Origin: Streptomyces sp. NBC_00708
Lineage (GTDB): Bacteria; Actinomycetota; Actinomycetes; Streptomycetales; Streptomycetaceae
DNA length: 64,000 bases
Assembly (NCBI GenBank): GCA_036226585.1
Contig: CP108997.1
Location: 5,952,001 to 6,016,000 of the forward strand
Direction: 5' to 3'
A program made the position numbers and the translations under genes. Below the pieces are notes generated by a model. The model was not told the origin of the DNA. It was given only the letters and a program-made list of their open reading frames with translations, and ran no database searches. This document shows positions 41,598-49,023 of this stretch, one piece after another (the stretch's first letter is position 1; the number at the start of each line of letters is the position of its first letter).

Positions 41598-42011
41598 GTG
41601 ATGAAGAAGATGATGGCCGGCGCGGCAGTGGCCGTGTCCCTGGTCGGCCTGTCGGCCGCCGCGGCCCCCTCGGCCATGGCGATCGGCAACGACGGGGGAA
41701 CCACCTCGGTCAACGGCAACGGTGCCGCCAGCTCGTACGGCAACGCCGAGACCCAGGGTGACGGCAGCCCGCAGGCCCAGCTCATCCAGGGCTCGCTCAA
41801 CGACCTGTGCCTGGGCGTCCCGGTCAAGGCCAACGTCGGTTCGCTGGTGGGCCTGCTCGTGCCCGTCGCGGTCCAGGACGTCAACGTCCTGTCCAACCCG
41901 CAGAACCAGCAGTGCGCCGACAACTCCACCCAGGCCAAGGGCGACGAGCCCCTGTCGCACCTGGTGGACGACATCCCGGTCCTCTCCGGCAACGGCGTCG
42001 GCAACAACTGA
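41598..42011 (+). CDS. Rodlin, copy 3
   Basis: This 137-aa rodlin has signal peptide MMKKMMAGAAVAVSLVGLSA ending APSAMA, then IGNDGGTTSVNGNGAASSYGN, LIQGSLNDLCLGVPVKANVGS, NPQNQQCADNSTQAKGDEPLSHLVD and DIPVLSGNGVGNN. GTG 41598 is chosen because it aligns with the M-I-K-K start of the other two; ATG 41601 is the next codon. The usual LNKPC is LNDLC here, which marks it as the most diverged copy in that loop. Confidence 0.94.
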   Translation: MMKKMMAGAAVAVSLVGLSAAAAPSAMAIGNDGGTTSVNGNGAASSYGNAETQGDGSPQAQLIQGSLNDLCLGVPVKANVGSLVGLLVPVAVQDVNVLSNPQNQQCADNSTQAKGDEPLSHLVDDIPVLSGNGVGNN

Positions 42012-42026
42012 TTCCGTATCCCGCCC

Positions 42027-42060
42027 GCGGCGGGCGGCCCGGTTCCGGGCGGCCCGCCGC
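42027..42060 (+). terminator. Terminator of rodlin 3
   Basis: GCGGCGGGCGGCCCGG (42027-42042) pairs with 42045-42060 over 16 bp with one mismatch and a tight TT loop, 15 nt past the stop. Confidence 0.65.
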
Positions 42061-42102
42061 GCGTCGTCCGTCCTGTGCGACGTGTGCGCGTACGGCATGA
42101 CG

Positions 42103-42135
42103 GAGGCCCATCACCCTCTCAGGGTGGTGGGCCTC
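42103..42135. terminator. Second hairpin, likely for the convergent minus-strand gene
   Basis: GAGGCCCATCACCCT (42103-42117) pairs with 42121-42135, one G-T type mismatch, 3-nt loop, followed by TT. It begins 16 nt beyond the minus-strand gene ending at 42152. Confidence 0.75.
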
Positions 42136-42151
42136 TTCCGTGCGGGGCGGG

Positions 42152-42652
42152 TCAGCCGAGGCTGCGCACCGGGAGCACACAGTGCGCGGAGGTCGCGATG
42201 ACGTCCGGGTCACCGGCGAAGGCGCGCAGCTCCGCCTCGCCGACCGGGAGGCCGGGAGCGCCCTGCGGCCACGGGCGGGTGGCGAACATCGCGTGCACCT
42301 CGCCCTGGTCGCGCGACGCCGCCAGCCACTCGGGCGGCACCGGGTACTGCGCTTTGAAGTGAGGCATCGTCAGGACGGCCTGACCGGCTTGCACGAGGAG
42401 CTTCACGGGGAGCCCGGGGGTCTCGTCGGCACGCACCGGGGCGCCGCCGACGGTGAGCCCACTGCGCTGCAACGCGAGCCGCATGGCGTGCTCGCCGGCC
42501 GCCGGGCCGTCCGAACCGTCGCCCAGCGAATAGGCGAGCAGGAAGGCGGCATCGCGCCCGCTCTGCCGGTACTCGCCGCTCCAGCCGATGAGGATGAGGG
42601 TGCCCAACTGGGCCTGCGTGAACGTGCCGGTGGCTGTCTGGGGGGAGGTCAT
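42152..42652 (-). CDS. Conserved hypothetical protein (DUF5949-like)
   Basis: This 166-aa cytosolic protein starts MTSPQTATGTFTQAQLGTLI with LIGWSGEYRQ after it; I think it belongs to the Streptomyces DUF5949 group but cannot confirm it. Other visible features are DAAFLLAYSLGDG, ALQRSGLTVGG and PHFKAQYPVPPEWLAASRDQGEV. No signal peptide or membrane segment. ATG 42652; AGGG lies 8 nt upstream. No function is known. Confidence 0.7.
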   Translation of the reverse strand: MTSPQTATGTFTQAQLGTLILIGWSGEYRQSGRDAAFLLAYSLGDGSDGPAAGEHAMRLALQRSGLTVGGAPVRADETPGLPVKLLVQAGQAVLTMPHFKAQYPVPPEWLAASRDQGEVHAMFATRPWPQGAPGLPVGEAELRAFAGDPDVIATSAHCVLPVRSLG

Positions 42653-42843
42653 GTGCCGCACCCTAACCGTCCGCGACCGGTCCAACTCCATGCGTATCAC
42701 CCGATCGGGGGATGACGGCCGACAACCCGGCCCGCGCGAAATAATCCGTTGAGCCGCCGGGGCGCAGCGGGCTATCGTGTGCGACGAGACGGACGGCGGA
42801 TGGCCGCCGGTTCCGGACATGGACGAATGCGGAGGTGAGGACA

Positions 42844-42918
42844 TTGACGACGGTCATTGTGATGGGCGCTGCCCACACGTCGAAGTTCCTCTGTGTCACC
42901 TCCGTGGCCACCGGCTGA
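42844..42918 (+). CDS. Possible 24-aa leader peptide upstream of rsgA
   Basis: A TTG-started frame with an unusually good binding site (GGAGGTGAGG, 8-nt spacing) encodes MTTVIVMGAAHTSKFLCVTS then VATG, stop at 42916-42918, 60 nt ahead of the rsgA start. It could be a translated leader controlling rsgA or a small independent peptide. The remaining 42653-42978 interval holds the divergent promoters and nothing else I can support. Confidence 0.4.
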   Translation: MTTVIVMGAAHTSKFLCVTSVATG

Positions 42919-42978
42919 CCTCTTCAGACCTCCGCGCCGACGCGCGCACCGCCGGGGCCACCCTGTGAAGGGTTTCCC

Positions 42979-44154
42979 TTGTCTTTCCCGTCCTCCTCCC
43001 TCTCCTTCTCTTCCTCCTCTTCCTCCGCCGCCGCGCACCCGCTCGCCCCGTACGGCTGGGACGACGACTGGGCGGCCGAGTTCGCCCCGTACGCCGCCCA
43101 GGGACTGGTGCCCGGACGTGTGGTGCGCGTGGACCGCGGGCGCTGCGACATCGTCACGCCCGAGGGCACGATCTGGGCCGACACCGCCTTCGTCGTGCCG
43201 CGCGACCCGATGCGGATCATCTGCACGGGCGACTGGGCCGCCGTCGACCCCGACGGCGACCCGCGGTTCGTCCGTACGCTGCTGCCGCGGCGCACCGCGT
43301 TCGTCCGCTCCACCTCGTCCAAGCGCTCCGAGGGCCAGGTGCTCGCCACCAACGTCGACCACATCGCCATCTGTGTCTCGCTGGCCGTGGAACTGGACCT
43401 CGGCCGGGTCGAGCGGTTCCTCGCCCTGGCCCTGTCCAGCACGGACGGCGACGCGCTGCTCGGCGACGCCGCCGGGGCGGGGGAGCGGACCGCCGAACCG
43501 ATCGTCGTCCTCACCAAGGCCGACCTGGTTCCCGACGCGGTCACCCTCTCCCACCTCGTCGAGGACATCGAGCGCATCGCACCGGGCGTCCAGGTGCTCC
43601 CGGTCAGCTCCGCCACCGGCGAGGGCGTCGACGTGTTCTCGGCGATCGTCTCCGGCGGTACGAGCGTGCTCCTCGGTGCCTCCGGCGCCGGCAAGTCCAC
43701 GCTCGCCAACACCCTGCTCGGCCAGGACGTGATGGAGGTCCAGGCCGCCCGCGACGTGGACGGCAAGGGCCGGCACACCACCACCACCCGCAACCTGCTC
43801 GTCCTGCCCTCGGGCGGAGTCCTCATCGACACCCCCGGACTGCGCGGGGTCGGCCTCTGGGACGCCGAGGCCGGCGTCGGCCAGGTGTTCTCCGAGATCG
43901 AGGAGCTGGCCGAGGACTGCCGGTTCCACGACTGCGCCCACGAGGCGGAGCCCGGCTGCGCCGTGCGGGCCGCGATCGAGGACGGCACCCTGCCCGAACG
44001 CCGTTTCGACAGCTACCGCAAGCTCCTGCGCGAGAACCAGCGCATCGTCGCCAAGACCGACGCCCGCGTCCGGGCCGAGGTCCGGCGCGACTGGAAGCGC
44101 AAGGGCGCCGAGGGCCGGGCCGCGATGGACGCCAAGCGCGGCCGGATCCGGTAG
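42979..44154 (+). CDS. rsgA: Ribosome small-subunit-dependent GTPase A (RsgA/YjeQ)
   Basis: This 391-aa circularly permuted GTPase aids 30S maturation. After a Ser-rich N-terminus comes an OB fold (GRVVRVDRGRCDIVTPEG), then the permuted G domain: NVDHIAICVSL, G4 LTKAD, G1 GASGAGKST at 233-241, the Thr-rich switch KGRHTTTTR and G3 DTPGLRG. The C-terminal zinc knuckle is CRFHDCAHEAEPGC. TTG 42979 follows GAAGGGTTTCCC. The Ser run LSFSSSSSSAAA near the start is unusual, so the true start could lie a little later. Confidence 0.95.
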   Translation: MSFPSSSLSFSSSSSSAAAHPLAPYGWDDDWAAEFAPYAAQGLVPGRVVRVDRGRCDIVTPEGTIWADTAFVVPRDPMRIICTGDWAAVDPDGDPRFVRTLLPRRTAFVRSTSSKRSEGQVLATNVDHIAICVSLAVELDLGRVERFLALALSSTDGDALLGDAAGAGERTAEPIVVLTKADLVPDAVTLSHLVEDIERIAPGVQVLPVSSATGEGVDVFSAIVSGGTSVLLGASGAGKSTLANTLLGQDVMEVQAARDVDGKGRHTTTTRNLLVLPSGGVLIDTPGLRGVGLWDAEAGVGQVFSEIEELAEDCRFHDCAHEAEPGCAVRAAIEDGTLPERRFDSYRKLLRENQRIVAKTDARVRAEVRRDWKRKGAEGRAAMDAKRGRIR

Positions 44155-44225
44155 CCGGACCGCCCTGGTCGACGTCCGAAAACCGCGAGTGAAGGCGCCC
44201 GGCGGGGCGCACACTGGACGGTGTG

Positions 44226-45653
44226 ATGGACGAAGAGACCAGGTACGAGGCGGTGAGCAGCCGCGACGCCCGTTTCGACGGCGAGTTCTTCTTCGCCGTC
44301 GAGACGACCGGCATCTACTGCCGGCCGAGCTGCCCCGCCGTCACCCCGAAGCGGAAGAACGTCCGCTTCTACCCGACCGCGGCGGCCGCCCAGGGCAACG
44401 GCTTCCGGGCCTGCCGACGCTGCCGCCCGGACGCCGTCCCCGGCTCCGCCGAGTGGAACGTCCGGGCCGATGTGGTCGGGCGTGCCATGCGGATGATCGG
44501 CGACGGTGTGGTGGACCGGGAGGGCGTCCCCGGGCTCGCCGGACGGCTCGGCTACAGCGCCCGCCAGGTGCAGCGCCAGCTCAACGCCGAACTGGGCGCC
44601 GGACCCGTCGCCCTCGCCCGCGCCCAGCGCGCGCACACCGCCCGGATCCTGCTCCAGACCACCGCCCTGCCCGTCACCGAGATCGCCTTCGCGGCCGGGT
44701 TCGCGAGCGTGCGCCAGTTCAACGACACCGTCCGCCAGATCTACGCCCGCACGCCGAGCGCCCTGCGCGCCGAGGCCGGAACGGGGCTGGGCGCCGCCGT
44801 CCGCGAGGCGCGCACCACCGGCATCCCGCTCCGCCTCGCGCACCGGGGACCGTACGCGGCCCGGGAGGTCTTCGACCTGCTCGCCGCCGGTACGGTCGCC
44901 CGGGTCGAGGAGGTCAGCGGGGAGCCCGGCGGCCGTACCTACCGGCGCACGCTGCGGCTCCCGTACGGCACCGCGGTCGCCGCCGTGGACGAGCGGTCCG
45001 CCGGGAGCTGGCTGGACGCCCGCATCCACCTCACCGATCTGCGCGACCTGACCACGGCGGTGCAGCGGCTGCGCCGGCTCTTCGACCTGGACGCCGATCC
45101 GTACGCCGTCGACGAGCTGCTGGCCGCCGACCCACGGCTCGCCCCGGACGTCGCGGCCCGGCCGGGTGTGCGCTCGCCGGGCGCCGCCGACGCCGAGGAG
45201 TTCGCCGTACGGGCGCTGGTGGGCGACGCGGCGGCGGGGGAACTCGTCGCGGAGTACGGCAAGGCGCTCGACGTACCGTGCGGCGGGCTGACCCATGTCT
45301 TCCCGGACGCGGACGTGCTCGCCGACGCGGCCGGCGACCCGGCCCTGCGGGCACTCGCGACCGCCCTCGCCGACGGCACCGTACGGCTGGACGCGGGCGC
45401 CGACCGGGACGAGGCGGAACAGGCGCTGCGCCGGCTGCCCGGCCTCGGCCCCGCCACCGCCGCGCTGATCCGGATGCGCGCCCTGGGCGACCCGGACGTG
45501 GACCCGTACGGGACCCCCGGCGCGCCGCGCTGGCGGCCCTGGCGCTCGTACGGGGTGCGCCGGGCGCGGCGGGAGGGTCAGCCCCAGACCAGCGCGCCCA
45601 GCCAGGCGCCCGTCACCAGCAGGCACGCGAACAGTTCGACGAGCACCGAGTAG
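44226..45653 (+). CDS. Ada-AlkA fusion DNA repair protein with deleted glycosylase active-site segment
   Basis: This 475-aa protein has an N-terminal Ada zinc domain (Cys32, Cys36, Cys63, Cys66 in YCRPSCP and ACRRCRPD; Cys32 equals the methyl acceptor), an AraC helix-turn-helix (PVTEIAFAAGFASVRQFN) and an AlkA region with the helix-hairpin-helix LRRLPGLGPATAALIRMRALGDPD. In the family a catalytic Asp lies in a DLG-type segment about 15 residues after GDPD, ahead of WRPWRSY. Here GDPDV runs in 17 residues to RWRPWRSYG, so that segment and the Asp are missing. The C-terminus then departs from the family (usual HLW ending absent) and overlaps the convergent DUF456 gene by 76 bp. Regulation and phosphotriester repair may survive; base excision should not. 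Confidence 0.85.
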   Translation: MDEETRYEAVSSRDARFDGEFFFAVETTGIYCRPSCPAVTPKRKNVRFYPTAAAAQGNGFRACRRCRPDAVPGSAEWNVRADVVGRAMRMIGDGVVDREGVPGLAGRLGYSARQVQRQLNAELGAGPVALARAQRAHTARILLQTTALPVTEIAFAAGFASVRQFNDTVRQIYARTPSALRAEAGTGLGAAVREARTTGIPLRLAHRGPYAAREVFDLLAAGTVARVEEVSGEPGGRTYRRTLRLPYGTAVAAVDERSAGSWLDARIHLTDLRDLTTAVQRLRRLFDLDADPYAVDELLAADPRLAPDVAARPGVRSPGAADAEEFAVRALVGDAAAGELVAEYGKALDVPCGGLTHVFPDADVLADAAGDPALRALATALADGTVRLDAGADRDEAEQALRRLPGLGPATAALIRMRALGDPDVDPYGTPGAPRWRPWRSYGVRRARREGQPQTSAPSQAPVTSRHANSSTSTE

Positions 45654-46060
45654 CCGGTCGCCCGCATCACGGAGCGGACCGACGCCCAGCCCGCGCCCCG
45701 GCTGCCGAGGCGCAGCCGTTCGGCCCCGTAGATCACCCCGACGTAACCGGCGACCGCGCCGACGACGGGCACGACGAAGAAGCCGGCGATCGCGCCGATC
45801 CCGCCCAGCATCAGTGTGCGACGCGGGGCCCCCGACTCGCGGGGCCGGCGCGGCGGCAGGAGGGGTTTGAGCGCCTGGTTCAGCAGGAGCAGCGCGGTGG
45901 CCCCGATCAGCACGACCCAGGCGGCCGGGGTCATGTCGGTGAGTGCCCACCACAGGACGGCGGCCCAGACGATCGCCTGCCCCGGCACGCCCGGCACCAG
46001 GACACCGATCAGCCCGAGCAGCATGACCAGGCCGACGGCGACGAGCTGCCACACACTCAT
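45578..46060 (-). CDS. DUF456-family membrane protein
   Basis: This 160-aa protein has four hydrophobic helices in two pairs: LVAVGLVMLLGLIGVLVPGVPG (with the DUF456 signature GVLVPGVPG), AAWVVLIGATALLLLN, GGIGAIAGFFVVPVVGAVAGYVGV (Gly-rich, typical of the family) and VELFACLLVTGAWLGALV. Function of the family is unknown. ATG 46060. Its 3' end overlaps the Ada-AlkA gene on the other strand. Confidence 0.88.
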   Translation of the reverse strand: MSVWQLVAVGLVMLLGLIGVLVPGVPGQAIVWAAVLWWALTDMTPAAWVVLIGATALLLLNQALKPLLPPRRPRESGAPRRTLMLGGIGAIAGFFVVPVVGAVAGYVGVIYGAERLRLGSRGAGWASVRSVMRATGYSVLVELFACLLVTGAWLGALVWG

Positions 46061-46141
46061 CTGTCCAGCGTGCCGGAGTCCGGCGCGTCCCGCCCGTTCG
46101 CATGCCCGCCCCGGGCGGCCGTCGACGCAGCTCAGGGGGTG

Positions 46142-47143
46142 TTACGGGAGGGAGCGGGCCCGGGGTTCGCGGGCCACCCAGCCCCGCTCGTAGGCGTGCC
46201 AGCCGAGCTGGAGCCGCGTCGAGACACCGGTGAGCTCCATCAGGCCCTTGACCCGGCGCTGCACGGTCCGCAGCCCCAGTTCCAGCTGCTTGGCCACGCT
46301 CGCGTCGGTCAGCCCGGCCAGCAGCAGCGAGAGGATCTCCAGATCCGTCGGGTCCGGCCCGCCGGGATCCTCCAGGACCGTGCCGCTCTCCCCGAGCCGC
46401 AACGGCATCGCCTCGCGCCACACCGCCTCGAAGAGCCCCATCAGCGACTCCAGCAGGCCCGAGGCGTGCACGACCAGCGCGGCGGGCTCCGCGCCCCGGC
46501 CGGTCAGCGGCACCATGGCCAGCGCCCCGTCGGCGATCACCAGCTTCGTCGGGACGCGCGGGACGACCCGGCACTGCTCGTCGCGGCTGAGCGCCGCCGA
46601 CAGCTCCAGGATTCCCGACTCCAGGCCCAGCACCTCGCGCTCGATGACCACCCGGAACGAGACACCGCGCGTGGCGGCCTCCTCCTCGGACTCGTTCTCC
46701 AGGCCGCTGACCGCGATCGGCTTCCCGGTGACCAGCGCGCACACCTCGCTCGTCGCCCCCAGCTGGAGCTGGTGGAAGCGGTGGGCGACCGCGCTCGCCC
46801 CGGTGACCACCTCGACCAGGTCGTGCACGGCCGGTTCGGCGGAGTCCGCCCGGTACTCCTCGGCCAGCAGCACCGCCGCCAGCTCCGCCTGCTCCAGCTG
46901 ATGGCGCTGCTGGGTGAGCAGGGCCCCCAGCGCCACCCCGGGCGGCGCCGCGACCCACCGGCCCGTGCGGGCGGAGGACTGGGCGGCCAGGCCGTGCTGC
47001 TCCAGCCGGCGCAGCGCGCGTTCGGTGTCCTGTTCGGGAAGGGCCAGCCGGTGCGAGAGATCGGACAGTTCGGCGGCCCCCAGCGCCACGAGTGCGCGGT
47101 AGGCCGACTCCTGCCTCTCGTCGAGACCTATGGCTCCCAGCAT
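46142..47143 (-). CDS. Transcriptional regulator, TrmB-like N-terminus and LuxR-type C-terminal helix-turn-helix
   Basis: This 333-aa regulator begins MLGAIGLDERQESAYRALVA, a TrmB-like winged helix (AELSDLSHRLALPEQDTERALRRLEQHGL). The middle (150-250) is a ligand-like domain, and residues 265-325 form a LuxR/GerE-type HTH (DLEILSLLLAGLTDASVAKQ, then RTVQRRVKGLMELTGVSTR). This class is common in Streptomyces; targets are unknown. ATG 47143 with GGAGGGATCGGGG upstream. It is divergent from the PP2C-like gene with a 284-nt shared control region in which I see no distinct operator. Confidence 0.87.
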   Translation of the reverse strand: MLGAIGLDERQESAYRALVALGAAELSDLSHRLALPEQDTERALRRLEQHGLAAQSSARTGRWVAAPPGVALGALLTQQRHQLEQAELAAVLLAEEYRADSAEPAVHDLVEVVTGASAVAHRFHQLQLGATSEVCALVTGKPIAVSGLENESEEEAATRGVSFRVVIEREVLGLESGILELSAALSRDEQCRVVPRVPTKLVIADGALAMVPLTGRGAEPAALVVHASGLLESLMGLFEAVWREAMPLRLGESGTVLEDPGGPDPTDLEILSLLLAGLTDASVAKQLELGLRTVQRRVKGLMELTGVSTRLQLGWHAYERGWVAREPRARSLP

Positions 47144-47427
47144 CCCCGATCCCTCCCCGGAGCAGTGCGTACGCAGGTCGGCGCACCCGCCGTGGCGAAA
47201 AGTCGCCACGGCGTAATCTCGCCACAGCACATCATCGCCGTACGGTGCGCCACTCTGCCAATGTGTCGGCACAGCCGATGCGAGGACGCTGCCGCACAGG
47301 CCACCGTCCTGACGCCGGCTCAACGGACCGGTCCGCCGGGCTCCCTTCCCGTGGGGGGTGGGGGTGCCCGGCGGACCTTTTTCCGGATGCCCGTTTTCGT
47401 ACGCCCCCGGCGGTCGACAATAAGGAC

Positions 47428-48909
47428 ATGAGTCAGCAGGGGGAGAGGCCGGCGGCCCACGAGGACGACTGGTGGCGCAGGCTGTACGACGAATCCGCCC
47501 CGGACGCCGGGGCGAGCCCGGCGGCCGACAGTCTCGACGACCGCTTCGACTCGGCGTCCGGCACGGTGGCGTCCGGGAACGGGGCGGCGTACGGGACCCG
47601 GGCGATACCGGAGGAGACCGTCGCTCACACGCCGGGGGAGTCGCCGGCCGGCGCCGTGCCGGGTGCTCCGTGGGGAAGGCCGGCCGGTGCGGTCGTCCCC
47701 GCTCCGTGGGAGCCGTCGGCCGGGGGCCCGGTTCAGCCGCGTACGTTTCCGGGGCCGGTTCCAGAGCCTCCGCCGCCGGACCCCGAGCCGTCCGTCGTGG
47801 CCGATCCGCGTCTCGACGGCGGGGCACCGGAGGCGCCCCCGCTGCCCAGGCGACCCGTCGCCGACCGGCCTGCGACGGACGGCCGGGGCGCCGACGAACA
47901 GCCCATGGAGACCGCCGCCGCGCCCCGGCCCCTGGTCGCGCACGTGGGTGCCCGGCCGCCCACCTACGACGCCGAGCCCACGGCGCTGCCCGCCACCGAC
48001 CCGTACGAGCTCGACCGCCTCGTCCCGGACACGGTGCTGGACGGTGCCACCTACGGGACGTACACCCTGCGCGCCGCGTCGGTGCGCGGGGACTCCGCCC
48101 GGTTCCGGGGCGAACCGCGCCGCGACGCGCTGCTGACGGCACGTTTCGGCAGCGGGGAGAGCGCGCTCGTCCTGGTGGCCGTCTCGTGCGCGTCCCGGGG
48201 CGCGGAGGGGGCGCACACGGCGTCGGCGGACGCCTGCCACTGGATCGGCGAGGCCGTCGGACGCAGCCACGCCCGGCTCTCCGACGACATAAGGGCGGGC
48301 CGGCGCGCCGACCTCAAGTCCGGACTGCACCGGCTCACCGACCGCGCCTTCGGCAAACTGCGCGCCCGCGCCGCCCAACTCGGCGTCGAACCGGACGCGT
48401 ACACCGCGAGCCTGCGCTGCCTGCTGCTGTCCGCCGACCCCGACTGCCGTACCCGGGTCTTCTTCGGCATCGGCGGCGGCGGTCTCTTCCGGCTCCGCGA
48501 CGGCAGCTGGCACGACCTCGAACCCGCGCTTCCCCCGCCGGCCACGCTGAGCGGGGAGCCGGTGGTCGGCTTCGGCTCCTCCGCGCCCGAGAGCGGGCCC
48601 GACGGCGACCGGCTGACCATGGACCTGGACATCGTCACCGGACCCGCCCCATACGTCGAGGACCCGCTCCCGCCCCCTGCCGAACCGTTCCGCTTCCGGG
48701 CCTCCGTCGCCCGGCCGGGGGACACCCTGCTGCTCTGCGGAGCGGGTCTCGCCGAGCCGCTGCGCGGGGAACCGGAGCTGGCCGCCGAGCTGGCCGAGCG
48801 CTGGTCGCCGGTGGCGGCGCCGGGGCTCGGGGCGTTCCTCGCGGACACCCAGATCAGGGTGAAGGGGTACGCCGACGACCGGACGGCGGTCGGCGTCTGG
48901 GAGGCGTAA
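47428..48909 (+). CDS. PP2C-like phosphatase domain protein with disordered N-terminus
   Basis: This 493-aa protein has a long Pro/Ala/Glu-rich, probably disordered N-terminal half (1-205). Residues 208-490 resemble the PP2C_2 fold: AASVRGDSARFRGEPRRDAL, ALVLVAVSCASRGAEGAHTASADAC, IGGGGLFRLRDGSW and PGDTLLLCGAGLAEPL, ending ADDRTAVGVWEA. The start of the domain keeps RGDSxRxxGxxRRD, but the usual DG metal ligand pair (DGMGG) is not seen, so catalysis is uncertain. ATG 47428 follows TAAGGAC. Such proteins often act in Ser/Thr kinase or stress signalling. Confidence 0.8.
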   Translation: MSQQGERPAAHEDDWWRRLYDESAPDAGASPAADSLDDRFDSASGTVASGNGAAYGTRAIPEETVAHTPGESPAGAVPGAPWGRPAGAVVPAPWEPSAGGPVQPRTFPGPVPEPPPPDPEPSVVADPRLDGGAPEAPPLPRRPVADRPATDGRGADEQPMETAAAPRPLVAHVGARPPTYDAEPTALPATDPYELDRLVPDTVLDGATYGTYTLRAASVRGDSARFRGEPRRDALLTARFGSGESALVLVAVSCASRGAEGAHTASADACHWIGEAVGRSHARLSDDIRAGRRADLKSGLHRLTDRAFGKLRARAAQLGVEPDAYTASLRCLLLSADPDCRTRVFFGIGGGGLFRLRDGSWHDLEPALPPPATLSGEPVVGFGSSAPESGPDGDRLTMDLDIVTGPAPYVEDPLPPPAEPFRFRASVARPGDTLLLCGAGLAEPLRGEPELAAELAERWSPVAAPGLGAFLADTQIRVKGYADDRTAVGVWEA

Positions 48910-49023
48910 CGGCGCACGCCATGGGTTGATGGACTCCGGATACCCGTCCGGGCCGGGGTTTGGCACTCCGCGTCCCGGACAGCCGAACGTGCACGGAGCC
49001 CAGGCAGAGGGAGTGCGTCACCC

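Noticed and set aside
42777..42968. A 63-codon frame with many Cys and Asp residues upstream of rsgA
   Set aside because: No ribosome binding site, no signal peptide, and the better-supported short leader lies in another frame of the same stretch.
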